The notes: generated by a model from the letters alone, not told the origin. DNA of 64,000 nt from Silvanigrella aquatica (GCF_001907975.1 NZ_CP017834.1:2668106-2732105); one strand, 5' to 3'; counted from the first letter of the stretch, positions 37,798 through 48,735 are shown. Translations and numbers: made by a program.

Positions 37798-40700
37798 TTA
37801 ATAAATACCAACGCCTCTCAAACCAAAAATGCCATATCCAGGAGTAGGTAATTTACAATCCGTTAACGTCCCATTTGAATTTACATTACATTGTATAACT
37901 GATTCATAACCAAAATCATCAATATAAACTACCCCTTCTTTATTGAAAGTCATTTGATCGGGATTCCTAAAGGCTATTCCGACTCCTGTAGTGGCACAAT
38001 CTGTTAAGGTTCCATTTGCTAAATTGACCTTACAATAAACTATGTAACCATTACCATTACTATTACCAAGATTGCTTATATACGCGTAGTTATTAAAAAA
38101 AGAAATTCCACGAGGTTTAATCAATAGCTCACCAGTATTATTACAAGATATTAATTTACCATTTGTAGAATTAATTGAGCAATATCGTATTGTACTGCCA
38201 CCGTTATTAGCCACATATAAATAATTATTATATGCAGCACTTCCCACAGGACTTATAAACTCCTTATCTCCGGAATCGGTACAACCGCTAAGAGCACCCG
38301 TCGAATCACTTACATTACAAACAATAACATTTGTTGTATTTTTTGTTGAATTTGTTCTTCCATAATAAGCATATCCTCCATAAATGCTCAAGCCAATACC
38401 AAGGGCTCGATCTAGATCTATAGCTATATTTGTACAATTACTTAAAGAACCATCTACGACACTTACACGACACACACTTGCATTAACTGAAAAATAATTA
38501 ACGATGTAAGCAAAACCTTTATTAAATATAATATGATGAGGTCCATTAAAACCAGAGCCTGTGCTAGCAGGATTGAAACTGCATGCGCCACTTATTACGT
38601 CCACAGGGCATAACCTATAAGAATTAGAACTAAAGCTTGCTATATATAAATTAAAGGGCATGGCTTGACCAAGGGAAGAATTATAAGCTTGGCGCAATGT
38701 CTCCATTTGCGCTAAAGGCAATGCTCTGGAGCTATAGGCAGCAGCAAAAGGAATATACCCATTAATTTGTGAAGAGGAATTTGGGGAAGCGTAGGTATAA
38801 TTTCCAATGACAAAAGCCCCTCCACCTAGGTTAGAATTAGCATATGAATTGGTTAAACTATTTATTTTAATATCAACCATAGAGCCATTTAAGGAGCGCC
38901 CTACAAAATTAAATTTCCCTTGAAAAGCATCGGCATAGGAAAGATTATAATTTCCAGATATTTGATCGAGTATGCTATTTGAAGCCCCGTAACCCAAGCC
39001 ATAACCAGTGGCACTTCCCGATACCATTGTGTAGCCAAACACGCCATTTTGTGTTGCTGTTGGGTTTAAAATAGGAGTTTTTGAAACAGCAATTTGCGTT
39101 GAGGGCAACGATGTTGAAAATATTGTTGGTGAAACAGCAATCCCATAGTAAGGAGCCACAGTCGATTTTGTCGAATCTCCTAAAATGCCTTTTGAATCCC
39201 AAGTAAATGTGGAAGAGGATAATGTGGCGTTATGGCTATCGCAAAAAAGTTCAAACAAAGTTGTCCCCGTCCCCGCATTTTGATGATTTCTCATGGCATA
39301 TATGACATCGGGAAAGGGAACATTATTTGTGATTAAATTATTTAAAAAGCCTTGTATTTGAGTTTGACCTGCCGCTGTTAATGTATTCCCACTTACCGTC
39401 TGCACTCTTGAAGCATAGCTGCTTAAAATATTAGTGATATTTATTCCATTGCTTGATGCTGTACCACTGCTACAGGAGGTAGTTGTACCCAGTAAATTTT
39501 GACACGAAACACAATAGGAAACCACTCTGCATAAATCGCTGGATTGTGTTGTATATGTTGTGCTCGTATTGCTGATGAGTGCATTATTTATATTCCATTG
39601 ATTCACACAACTTGTAGCATTACTCCAAGAGCCCTGATTTGCTGTCAGAACATTTCCCGATGTTGTAATAATACCAGACGAGCTTAATCCCACACCATTT
39701 AAAGTAGGAGCTATGCTATTTATAGGAGGTGAAAAACTTATGCTTATCGCAGGTAAATAATTTGATGCTATTGATTTTCCAGAAGCATTTTTAACAACAA
39801 GAATAAAATAATAAATGGTTCCCACAGAGAGATTTATACCAGACACTTGAGTGTTTGAACAGCTTGTAATGGAAATATTATTACAAAATAAAAATGCATT
39901 TGAATCTGCAAAAACAGGGTTTGTTGACGCATAAACATAATAAGAAAAAGCGGCACTTCCCTTACTATATGCATCCCAATTTAATCCAATTGCAGTGACA
40001 CTCGATATTGAGGCTGTTAAGCCTGTGGGCGCAGTTACAGGAATAGTAATTACAGTTAAAATATTTGAAGTTATTGTATCATTCCCATTTGTTGCGACCA
40101 CTTTAAAATCATAAGATGTATTTTCTGTTAAGCCCGTAATTGAGCATGTCACAGTTGTAGAGGGTGATATTGAAGTTAAAGGTGAAGGTGATGAACAAGA
40201 AGGAGTTATTAACGTACCAGATTGATAAATTGAATAATTCACATTTGCAAAACCAATATTTAATGCCCATCTTAAAGTAACGCTTGTCCCTGTTGTATTG
40301 TTACTTTGAGATATTATTAAAGAACCGTTTGATGGAAAATTTGTAATAATTGATAAATCACTCGAAGATATTGAGTTAGAGCTCGCAGGAGCATTATTTG
40401 AAGCTTTTACCGCAAAATAATATTTCTGATTTGCATTTAAACCACTTACATTACAAATGTTTGTTACACTTGGTAAAGAAGGTGAAATAGCTGGTGAGCA
40501 ATTTATAACTGTGCCCGTTGAAGTTGCTAAAGGAGAATCTGATTGATAAACAGAATACGAAATGAAATCACTTCCTACATTAAATTTCCATGATAAAGTT
40601 AAACTCGTGTCAGTTAAATTAGAAACACTTAAACTATAATTATCAGTTGGATTAAATTTTGTTGTTACAGATATTTGATTTGAAGCACTCGAACTTACAG

Positions 40701-43700
40701 ACTCATTATTCCCGACCGCATCTGTAACAGCAATAATCTTATAATAATATTTTGTATTTTCAATTAAATTAGGGCTTGCATTATCATTGCAACTCAGCTG
40801 AAAGGGAGTAGATGAAGTCACATAATATGAACAAGCAAAAACAACATCGTTATCTGTAATATTAAAGCCACTTTTTGTAGATCGATATACATCATAAGTA
40901 ATTCCCAAATTAATTAAATTGTTATCCCATTGGAGGATTGCAAAATCACTTCCTACTCCTAATATTGAAAAGTTTTCTGGTGCAACTGGAGTCGTAATTA
41001 TAGAATATTCTGCATTCGCATTTACAATACCATTGGTATTTTTAGCTCGAACCATAAAATAATAATTTGTTCCTGCGGTCAAAGAAATAATAGAAGTTGA
41101 TTGGGTTGCTGCCCCCGTAGAAATCACATTCACTGTTTTTATATATGTACCAGACAGAGTTCCATAGGTAACATCATAATTACTTGCACCAGCAGAAAGA
41201 CTCCATATTACATTTGCCGAATTTGAATTAGCAACAATATTTGTAATAGAAAAACTACCTATAGGAATTCCAGATTCTTCTGAACTTATTAAAGTACCTC
41301 CTATACTTCTTGTAACAGAAAGTGCAAAATAATAAGTTTGTCCGTTTGTTAATCCTGAAATGACACAAGAAGTCGCTAAAAAAGCATCACAACCAATTAC
41401 ATTTCCATTGATTGCCTGACCTGAAGTCGTTGAATAATAAATTTTATAATCCGTTGCATTTGCAATCGAGTTCCAATTTAGCGAAATTTGAGAATTTTGC
41501 GCCGTAACTTTCGGCGAAAAAGAATTTAAAGGTGTTGCTGAAACTTCCGCAGATTGTGTGAAAGCACTGGCATTAATTCCTGAATTTAAAGCAATAATAG
41601 TATAATAAATCGTTTGCCCTAGCGTGCCGACGACAAAGTTACACGGAGAAGAAGAGCATGGTGTTAATGTACCTAAAGCCGGCACAGAACCACCAGCTGA
41701 TATAGAACTGTATACTTTGAATGTGGTGCCGCCTGCGGCGCCGCTCCAAGTTAAATTTATATTTGTCGATGATGTTGTCGTTGAAACAAAAGTTATGGGA
41801 ACTATGGGAGTGACTGCCGTGGCAGGGCTGTCTGTCAATGAGTTACCACCTGATGTCATAGCCGTTACCTTATAATAATAAGGAGCGCCATCAACAGTAG
41901 GAACAATATCGACACAAGATCTGCTTACATCCGAAACATTTGTGCAGCCATTTACATCTTGATAACCACTCCCGATCGTTCTCGATCTCTGAACCAAATA
42001 AGTTGTTGTTGCCGCTATCCCAGAACCCACACTTGAAGCCCAAGTTAAACTCACAGAGGCATCCACTGCACTTGCAATGGGGGCTGTGGGTGCCAGAGGC
42101 AATGTTGTTACATTAATTGGCTTTGAAGTAACTGTATTTTGAGAATTTGACGCAGTTACAACATAATAATATAAGGTGCTAGAAACCATAGTATTATCTG
42201 TACAATTTTTAATCGAAATATTGCTACAAATTGCTCCCCCAGAAGTACTTACTGGCAAAGATAGGGAACGATATAAAGAATAATTAACAGAAGCATTGCC
42301 TAAGACTGAATTCCATTTAAAAGAAGCTGTTGTCGTTGAAATGGAAATATTCGTTAAATTAGTTGAATTTGTTAATGCTGTTGTATTTGATTGTGGTAAA
42401 GAATTTTTTGGTGTTGAAGTAGTTGATGAATTAGAAGCAGTAACCATATAATAATAAATAGTATTTTCATTTAATCCATTATCTGTATATGTTGTTGCAG
42501 TGAATAATTTATTAATAGGCGCTCCCCAACTGTCATCATCTCCTGTTGTTGAACGGTATAATTTATAAGTGACATTTCCATTATTTGAATAAGAATTCCA
42601 ATTAAGAGTTAGTGAGTTTGCTGAAATATTGGTTGCTGAATTAAATGTAGGAATAGATTGCAAATCTGTGGTAATAGAATAAACTGCTGAATAAATAGCA
42701 CTCGCACCAGGCGCATTATTTATTGCAGTTAGTGAATAATAATAAATTGTATTTTCATTTAATCCTGTGTCCAAAAAAGCTGTTGCACTTGAAGGAACAA
42801 TAATTGACGAACCCCAAGTTCCATTTGAACCCGATGTAGAACGATACAAATTATAAGTAACTTTTCCATTATTAGGTAGTTTATTCCAACTTAATTGCAC
42901 TGAAGTAGCTGAAACTGATGTAGCTGAGGTAATAAAAGTTGGCAAGGTTGAAATTGCTGTTGTAACTAAATAAGAGCTTGATTTGAAATTAGTCACACCA
43001 GAATTATTTGTTGCCGAAACCATATAATAATAATTTGTATTTTCTGACAAAGAAGAATCACTATAAAAAGATGTGCTTTTATTTTTATTAATAGCCGTTC
43101 CCCAACTATCATCAGCTCCTGTCGTTGAACGGTATAAATTGTATGTGACTAACCCATTGCTTGGTACGGAACTCCAACTTATATTTAATGAAGATGAAGT
43201 GACATTTGTTACAGAAATACTCCCTGGTGATGTAGCAATATCAGTAGTTACCTGAAATATTGAAGAATAAATAGGACTAGAATTAGGGGCTTCATTAATA
43301 ACAGTAAGTTGATAATAATAATTTGTATTTTCACTTACATTTAAATCTAAATAACTTGTTACTGAATCCTTTTCAAAAATAGGGGAACCAAAACTTCCCA
43401 GAATCCCCGTAAGGGAGCGATATAAAATATAAGTAACCTTTCCATTATTTGGTAATATATTCCAATTTAATTTGAGTGAATTTGCCGTAATATTTGAAGC
43501 TGAAGATATAAATTTGGGAATTGTTATAATTGCCGTTGTGACTTCCGTTGCTGCAGAAAAAATATCAGAAGCACCAGATAAGGAATTCCTAGCAGATACC
43601 CTATAATAGTAGATTTGATTTTCAAAAAGATTTGTATCGGTAAATGTTTTTGAACTTGAGGGAACATTAATGGGTCCTTCCCAAGGTCCTGTGGTTCCTG

Positions 43701-46700
43701 AAGTTGAACGATAAAGTGAATAAATCATACTCCCATTATGAGGAGCAGAATTCCAGTTTAAAGTGATTGAATTTGAAGTGACATTTGTTGCTGGCTCTAT
43801 AAATGTAGGAATAGTCGATAAGGCAGTAGATATTGATAGCACTGATGAATCTAAAGCAATAGCATTGGGAGCATTGTTTAACGCTGTTACTTTGTAATAA
43901 TAGTTTGTATTTTCTGTCAATCCCAAATCAGAAAAAGTTAATGCACTAGAGGGAACATTAATAGGCCCTATCCAAGGCCCCGAAGAACTTGATGATGAAC
44001 GGTATAAACGATAAATCACCGTTCCATTATTAGGGGCAGAATTCCAGTTTAAAGTCATAGAAGTAGGTGTAATATTTGTTGTTGTTGAGAATGAAGGTGC
44101 TGTTGCCAAAGCGGTTGTCGTTGAAACAGTTGAAGACCGTGAGGATTCTCCAACTAAATTAGAAGAAGTGATTACATAATAATAATTTGTATTTTCTGTT
44201 ATTAAACTATCATTACATACATTATTTGGAGAGTTTGTTGATAAAATATTGCAGACAGCGGTAGAAGGATTTGCAACAAAGGGACTAGAATTTATTGTGG
44301 ATCTATAAATATTATATGTTACATTAGGATTGCCATTTAAAACATTCCATAACAATGATGCCGCTGTCGAAGTCACGCTTGAAATAGACAATCCCGTAGG
44401 AATTCCTGCGCGCATGAGTAATTGTTTTTCCGAATTTGCAATAACAGACCCGTAAGCATTTTTTGCTATAACCATGACATAATATAAATTACCGGCAGTA
44501 AGACCTGAAAAAGAGTAAGGTAATGTAACACTAGAGCTCACCGTTGGTAATGTTATTGTATAAACTCCAGAACTTGTTCCATAAGAAATATCATAACTTG
44601 TTGCTCCTAAAGAAGAACTCCAATTAATAGAAGCAGTCGTTAAATTTGTAGAAGATAAGGAAATAATATCAAAATTTCCTAATGGCACAGCTAGCTCTTC
44701 TGTACCATTATATATTCCACCAACAGATTTCGTAATTACAATGGCAAAATAATAAGTTTGTCCATTTGTCAATCCTGCTACAGTACATGATAAAACTAAA
44801 TTTGCATTGCATCCAATCACTCCTCCACTAATTGCTGTCCCCGGTGTTGATGAATAATAAATTGTATAATTAGTTGCATTTGCTACAGAAGTCCATTCTA
44901 AATAAACCTGATTCGTCTGCGCCTTTACAGTTTTAATTGGAGTAACATGAACTTCAGCTGAATATTCATTTGAAGTTGTAGATGCTGATGAATTTACTCC
45001 TGAGTTATTAGCAACAATAGTATAATAATAAATTTGACCTAATGAAGCACTAAAAACACAAGGAGAACTAGTACAACCTGTATTTGTGCCCCCATTACTC
45101 GGAGAAGAACCAGCTGCACTTAAAGAGCTATAAACGGCAAAACTCGACGCTCCTACGGCACCACTCCAACTTAAAGTAATTGAACTTACGGCCGAGATAA
45201 CACTAATTGAAGAAATTTTAGTTATAGGGACTACAGCTGTCACTGGACTTGGAGTTGATGATATGTTTCCCGCAGTCAATGCTGTTACTTTATAATAATA
45301 AGGATTGCCATCAACAACAGGAACAATATCAGTACATGTTAAACTCGAATTTGATATATTATCACAACCACTCACATTTTGATAACCACCAACAAGTGAA
45401 CGTGAACGCTGTACTAAATAAGTTATTAAAGATGGAGAACCTGCTCCAGAACTTTGCGGCCACGTTAAGACAACAGTTCCATCTGATGCCACAGCATTAA
45501 GAACCGTTGGATTATTTGGCAATGTAGTCACTATAAATGGAGAACTTTCCGTTACAGTATTCACGGCATTTGTTGCCGTAATTAAATAATAATAAACTTC
45601 ACTTGGTATAACTGAATTATCCGTGCATGAATTAATTATTACGTTAGAACAAATAGCACCAGAAGATGTGCCTACGGGCAAAGAAGTGGATCTATATATA
45701 TTATAATTTACCGCTCCATTTCCATTTGATGCATTCCATTGCAATGTGACTGAATTTGTAGAAACAGCACTCGCATATAAAGTAGGGGCAGTTAATAATG
45801 CTGTTGTCATACTTGCAGATAATGAGTCTATTGTCTTTGACTTAGAAGAATTATTTGAAGCTGAAATCATATAATAATAAATTGTATTCTCAATTAGCCC
45901 CGAGTCGCCAAAAGTTGTTGCAGTTGTTAAAGTATTTATAGGACCACTCCAAGATTCTGCAATCCCTGTATTAGAACGATATAAGTAATAATTTACAATT
46001 CCATTATTTATTGCTGCATTCCAGCTAATTGTTGCAGAATTATTTGTGATATTTGTAATTGGTAAAATAAAAGAAGGTACTGTTAATAAATCTGTTGTTA
46101 TGGGAAAAACATCAGAACTTAGCGCTAGCGCCGAGGGCGATGAATTTGTTTCAGTTAACATATAATAATAATTATTATTTTCTATTAAACCAACATTATC
46201 TGTATACGTTAATGCAGAGGTTGTTACATTAATAGCATTGCCCCAACTCCCTAACAACCCCGTAAGAGAGCGGTATAATTTATAAGTCACAGTTCCGTTA
46301 TTTGGAGCCGCATTCCAATTTAAAGTTACAGAAGATGAAGTCACATTGGTCGCAGATGAAATAAAAGAAGGAATTGTTTGCAAGGCAGAAGTCACTTGCA
46401 AAATTGCTGAATTTACATCAGATTTTCCAGATAAATTATTACTAGCGGCAATATAATAAAAATAATTTGTATTTTCAGATAAACCCTTTTCATTATTATT
46501 GTCAGTATATGAAACTAAAGGACCTGAATAAATAGGATCACCCCAAGTTCCTAAATTACCGCTTGTTGAACGATATAAATTATATATAACCGACCCATTA
46601 TTTGGCAAAGAATTCCAATTTAAAGTAATTGCGGATGAGGTCACATTTGTTGCCGCATTGAATGTTGGTATTGTATTTATACCTGTGGTAACAGAAACTA

Positions 46701-48507
46701 TATTTGAACTCAGAGCCGTCGCTCCTATAGCATTATTATTTGCTGTTAACATATAATAGTAGTTCGTATTTTCTAGTAAACCAATATTATCTAAATAATT
46801 TAATTCTGATGTTGTTGTATAAATATATGCTCCCCAGCTATTCGGTAAACCCGTTGTAGATCGATATAAATTATACGTAACTGTCCCATTATTTGGTAAG
46901 CTATTCCACTGAAAATTTATTGAATTATAAGTTGTATTTATAGGATTATTTAATGTAGGTGCTGTCTTAAGAGCTGTGACTGTATTAAATACAGATGATA
47001 TTTGTTCCGCTGCATTCGCTCGTGCATTTATTGCACCTACTTTATAATAATAATTTGTATTTTCTAACAGAGAACTATCAAAATAAGATAAAGAAGAATC
47101 TAAATCTATTGGTTCTTCCCAACTATCCGAAGTACCTGTTAAAGAACGATAAACTTTAAAATTTAAAGGTGCATTTCCAACGCTTAATATCCAATTTAAA
47201 GACAGAGAATTTGATAAAACAGAACTAGCCGAGAGAGAAGAGGGCGCTGTTAATAAAGCAGAGGGTATACTTTGCTCAGTAGAGCTTAAAGATGTCCCAC
47301 TGATATCAGTTGCCGTAACAGAGTAATAGTATAATTGATTTTCTAAAAAAACAGAACTGTCTAAATAATTTAAATTTGGTAAAATATTTGTTGAACTTGA
47401 AGAGCCAATCTTATTTCCCGCAATAATTTGAACTGGCGTTAATACCGAACTATAAATATTAAACGTGATATCAGCATTTCCATATAAGGAATTCCAACTT
47501 AATAAATTGCTACTGGATGCTACTGATTTAAGTTTCAATGAATTTGGAATTGCCGGAAATGTCGTCGCAGACTGCTCAGTTGAAAGAAGAGAAAAACCTC
47601 CCTCATTTTCTGCGATTAACAAATAATAATATAAATTCGCTGGAACTAAATTTACAGCATTATCAGTGCAACTTAATTCACTGATATCAAAACATTCTTC
47701 TACAATTGCAAAATCAACATCAAGATCATAACTAGAGTCATAAATTGATTTCAAACTTCGAATTAAAAAATATTTAATATTTCCAGATCCTACAGAAGCA
47801 TTCCAATTAAGTGTAATGCCACTTGAATTAACAGTAGGAAGAGCACTCCATATAGGAGCTGAAGGAGGATTATATATGGGTACGGAAATAACCTCACTCG
47901 ATTCATTACCAGCAGGATTAACTGCAATAATTTGAAAATAATATGTTGTACCATTATTGAGTTCTTTAAGTAGATAGGATTCTCTTAAATTGGAAATACT
48001 ATTTGTTAATTCGGTTGGAGATGTTCCATATTGTAGAGTGTAATTTGTATTTCCTAATCCACAGCCAATATTATTCCAACTAATTCGCACTGCACCTTCT
48101 TGGGAAGAAGTAATTTTAAGAGGAGAGGCAGTTACAGTAAGTTCATTTAATGATTTAATGGATCCAAATTTATTTGTTGCAACAACTCTAATAAAATAAG
48201 TAACGTCATTTATTAAGTTTGATATTTCACATTTATTAACAGTTATTGAAGTGCAATTTATTGCTTTATTATTATAATTTCCTCTTGAAGTTCCATATAT
48301 AACAGAATAACTATCAGACTGATCTGAAATACCCCAAATTATATTAACACCATTGTTCTCTGCTAATCCCGCTTTAATTGAAAAATCACCGCCCCCCACA
48401 GTATATGGAGGCAAACCACTAAACGGGTTAAAATTACAAGAAATAATCAAGATATTTAAAAATATTATAAATAAATATTTTTTTAACATTTTAATAATTA
48501 ACAACAT
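37798..48507 (-). CDS. Giant surface lipoprotein with about 30 FN3 domains and a C-terminal propeller-like region
   Basis: A single frame of 3569 codons. A lipoprotein signal (LFIIFLNILIISC, Cys at about residue 24) anchors it. I count about 30 fibronectin-III domains from residue 45 to 2920; many share LNWNSxPNNGxVTYxLYRS and ENTNYYYxVTA patterns. Domains 10-15 match 22-27 in order, showing a 12-domain block duplicated. Then come an Ig-like domain (about 2925-3020), a compact middle region (3030-3290) and about six repeats with paired Cys (CRVSVVDGSLSNC, CSINSTNGKLISC, CKVNLANGTLTDC), like a beta-propeller of the lactonase type. Adhesion or prey/host contact is inferred. GGGG 4 nt before the ATG. 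AT-rich with no frameshift in 10.7 kb. Confidence 0.9.
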   Translation of the reverse strand: MLLIIKMLKKYLFIIFLNILIISCNFNPFSGLPPYTVGGGDFSIKAGLAENNGVNIIWGISDQSDSYSVIYGTSRGNYNNKAINCTSITVNKCEISNLINDVTYFIRVVATNKFGSIKSLNELTVTASPLKITSSQEGAVRISWNNIGCGLGNTNYTLQYGTSPTELTNSISNLRESYLLKELNNGTTYYFQIIAVNPAGNESSEVISVPIYNPPSAPIWSALPTVNSSGITLNWNASVGSGNIKYFLIRSLKSIYDSSYDLDVDFAIVEECFDISELSCTDNAVNLVPANLYYYLLIAENEGGFSLLSTEQSATTFPAIPNSLKLKSVASSSNLLSWNSLYGNADITFNIYSSVLTPVQIIAGNKIGSSSSTNILPNLNYLDSSVFLENQLYYYSVTATDISGTSLSSTEQSIPSALLTAPSSLSASSVLSNSLSLNWILSVGNAPLNFKVYRSLTGTSDSWEEPIDLDSSLSYFDSSLLENTNYYYKVGAINARANAAEQISSVFNTVTALKTAPTLNNPINTTYNSINFQWNSLPNNGTVTYNLYRSTTGLPNSWGAYIYTTTSELNYLDNIGLLENTNYYYMLTANNNAIGATALSSNIVSVTTGINTIPTFNAATNVTSSAITLNWNSLPNNGSVIYNLYRSTSGNLGTWGDPIYSGPLVSYTDNNNEKGLSENTNYFYYIAASNNLSGKSDVNSAILQVTSALQTIPSFISSATNVTSSSVTLNWNAAPNNGTVTYKLYRSLTGLLGSWGNAINVTTSALTYTDNVGLIENNNYYYMLTETNSSPSALALSSDVFPITTDLLTVPSFILPITNITNNSATISWNAAINNGIVNYYLYRSNTGIAESWSGPINTLTTATTFGDSGLIENTIYYYMISASNNSSKSKTIDSLSASMTTALLTAPTLYASAVSTNSVTLQWNASNGNGAVNYNIYRSTSLPVGTSSGAICSNVIINSCTDNSVIPSEVYYYLITATNAVNTVTESSPFIVTTLPNNPTVLNAVASDGTVVLTWPQSSGAGSPSLITYLVQRSRSLVGGYQNVSGCDNISNSSLTCTDIVPVVDGNPYYYKVTALTAGNISSTPSPVTAVVPITKISSISVISAVSSITLSWSGAVGASSFAVYSSLSAAGSSPSNGGTNTGCTSSPCVFSASLGQIYYYTIVANNSGVNSSASTTSNEYSAEVHVTPIKTVKAQTNQVYLEWTSVANATNYTIYYSSTPGTAISGGVIGCNANLVLSCTVAGLTNGQTYYFAIVITKSVGGIYNGTEELAVPLGNFDIISLSSTNLTTASINWSSSLGATSYDISYGTSSGVYTITLPTVSSSVTLPYSFSGLTAGNLYYVMVIAKNAYGSVIANSEKQLLMRAGIPTGLSISSVTSTAASLLWNVLNGNPNVTYNIYRSTINSSPFVANPSTAVCNILSTNSPNNVCNDSLITENTNYYYVITSSNLVGESSRSSTVSTTTALATAPSFSTTTNITPTSMTLNWNSAPNNGTVIYRLYRSSSSSSGPWIGPINVPSSALTFSDLGLTENTNYYYKVTALNNAPNAIALDSSVLSISTALSTIPTFIEPATNVTSNSITLNWNSAPHNGSMIYSLYRSTSGTTGPWEGPINVPSSSKTFTDTNLFENQIYYYRVSARNSLSGASDIFSAATEVTTAIITIPKFISSASNITANSLKLNWNILPNNGKVTYILYRSLTGILGSFGSPIFEKDSVTSYLDLNVSENTNYYYQLTVINEAPNSSPIYSSIFQVTTDIATSPGSISVTNVTSSSLNISWSSVPSNGLVTYNLYRSTTGADDSWGTAINKNKSTSFYSDSSLSENTNYYYMVSATNNSGVTNFKSSSYLVTTAISTLPTFITSATSVSATSVQLSWNKLPNNGKVTYNLYRSTSGSNGTWGSSIIVPSSATAFLDTGLNENTIYYYSLTAINNAPGASAIYSAVYSITTDLQSIPTFNSATNISANSLTLNWNSYSNNGNVTYKLYRSTTGDDDSWGAPINKLFTATTYTDNGLNENTIYYYMVTASNSSTTSTPKNSLPQSNTTALTNSTNLTNISISTTTASFKWNSVLGNASVNYSLYRSLSLPVSTSGGAICSNISIKNCTDNTMVSSTLYYYVVTASNSQNTVTSKPINVTTLPLAPTAPIASAVDASVSLTWASSVGSGIAATTTYLVQRSRTIGSGYQDVNGCTNVSDVSRSCVDIVPTVDGAPYYYKVTAMTSGGNSLTDSPATAVTPIVPITFVSTTTSSTNINLTWSGAAGGTTFKVYSSISAGGSVPALGTLTPCSSSPCNFVVGTLGQTIYYTIIALNSGINASAFTQSAEVSATPLNSFSPKVTAQNSQISLNWNSIANATDYKIYYSTTSGQAINGNVIGCDAFLATSCVISGLTNGQTYYFALSVTRSIGGTLISSEESGIPIGSFSITNIVANSNSANVIWSLSAGASNYDVTYGTLSGTYIKTVNVISTGAATQSTSIISLTAGTNYYFMVRAKNTNGIVNANAEYSIITTPVAPENFSILGVGSDFAILQWDNNLINLGITYDVYRSTKSGFNITDNDVVFACSYYVTSSTPFQLSCNDNASPNLIENTKYYYKIIAVTDAVGNNESVSSSASNQISVTTKFNPTDNYSLSVSNLTDTSLTLSWKFNVGSDFISYSVYQSDSPLATSTGTVINCSPAISPSLPSVTNICNVSGLNANQKYYFAVKASNNAPASSNSISSSDLSIITNFPSNGSLIISQSNNTTGTSVTLRWALNIGFANVNYSIYQSGTLITPSCSSPSPLTSISPSTTVTCSITGLTENTSYDFKVVATNGNDTITSNILTVITIPVTAPTGLTASISSVTAIGLNWDAYSKGSAAFSYYVYASTNPVFADSNAFLFCNNISITSCSNTQVSGINLSVGTIYYFILVVKNASGKSIASNYLPAISISFSPPINSIAPTLNGVGLSSSGIITTSGNVLTANQGSWSNATSCVNQWNINNALISNTSTTYTTQSSDLCRVVSYCVSCQNLLGTTTSCSSGTASSNGINITNILSSYASRVQTVSGNTLTAAGQTQIQGFLNNLITNNVPFPDVIYAMRNHQNAGTGTTLFELFCDSHNATLSSSTFTWDSKGILGDSTKSTVAPYYGIAVSPTIFSTSLPSTQIAVSKTPILNPTATQNGVFGYTMVSGSATGYGLGYGASNSILDQISGNYNLSYADAFQGKFNFVGRSLNGSMVDIKINSLTNSYANSNLGGGAFVIGNYTYASPNSSSQINGYIPFAAAYSSRALPLAQMETLRQAYNSSLGQAMPFNLYIASFSSNSYRLCPVDVISGACSFNPASTGSGFNGPHHIIFNKGFAYIVNYFSVNASVCRVSVVDGSLSNCTNIAIDLDRALGIGLSIYGGYAYYGRTNSTKNTTNVIVCNVSDSTGALSGCTDSGDKEFISPVGSAAYNNYLYVANNGGSTIRYCSINSTNGKLISCNNTGELLIKPRGISFFNNYAYISNLGNSNGNGYIVYCKVNLANGTLTDCATTGVGIAFRNPDQMTFNKEGVVYIDDFGYESVIQCNVNSNGTLTDCKLPTPGYGIFGLRGVGIY
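40670..44100 (-). repeat. Second copy of a 12-domain FN3 block inside the giant gene
   Basis: Encodes FN3 domains 16-27. The order of distinctive domains (LPV-type YRS domain, LVQRSR domain, AGGS domain, VIGCD domain, YGTLSGTY domain) repeats that of the block immediately upstream with an offset of about 3420 bp. Boundaries are approximate. Confidence 0.7.
44100..47540 (-). repeat. First copy of a 12-domain FN3 block inside the giant gene
   Basis: Encodes FN3 domains 4-15. For instance its LPVGTSSGAICSNV segment (near 45670) aligns with LPVSTSGGAICSNI of the other copy (near 42250). The blocks have diverged at many positions, so the duplication is not recent. Confidence 0.7.
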
Positions 48508-48592
48508 AATACCCCATTTAATTAAAATATAATAATATATATTTTAATTATATAATTGTGTTTTAACTATTTAATGATATTTTAAACTATAT

Positions 48593-48643
48593 AATACTAT
48601 TTTAAATTAATATATATCCTTTTTATTTATTTAAAATAGTATT
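48593..48643. promoter_or_regulatory. 15-bp inverted repeat upstream of the giant gene
   Basis: AATACTATTTTAAAT and its exact complement ATTTAAAATAGTATT are 21 bp apart, 86-136 bp upstream of the giant gene start. Possible operator; alternatively a hairpin in the leader. Confidence 0.45.
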
Positions 48644-48673
48644 GTCATATAATTTTTGCATCTGAAATTAAAT

Positions 48674-48735
48674 ATTACATTTTGTAATCATTTTTATTAC
48701 AAAATGTAATTATTTTTATTATTACATTTTGTAAT
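48674..48735. promoter_or_regulatory. Three ATTAC-N5-GTAAT near-palindromes
   Basis: ATTACATTTTGTAAT begins at 48674 and 48721; its complement ATTACAAAATGTAAT begins at 48696. Each is a 15-bp dyad; start-to-start distances are 22 and 25 bp, near two helical turns. The intervening bases (CATTTTTATT) are also repeated. This layout is typical of cooperative dimer binding sites. They lie 167-228 bp upstream of the giant gene. Confidence 0.6.

Noticed and set aside
41624..41875. Plus-strand frames inside the giant FN3 gene
   Set aside because: Several short frames arise because FN3 repeats share codon patterns; they recur at repeat positions and look unlike proteins.
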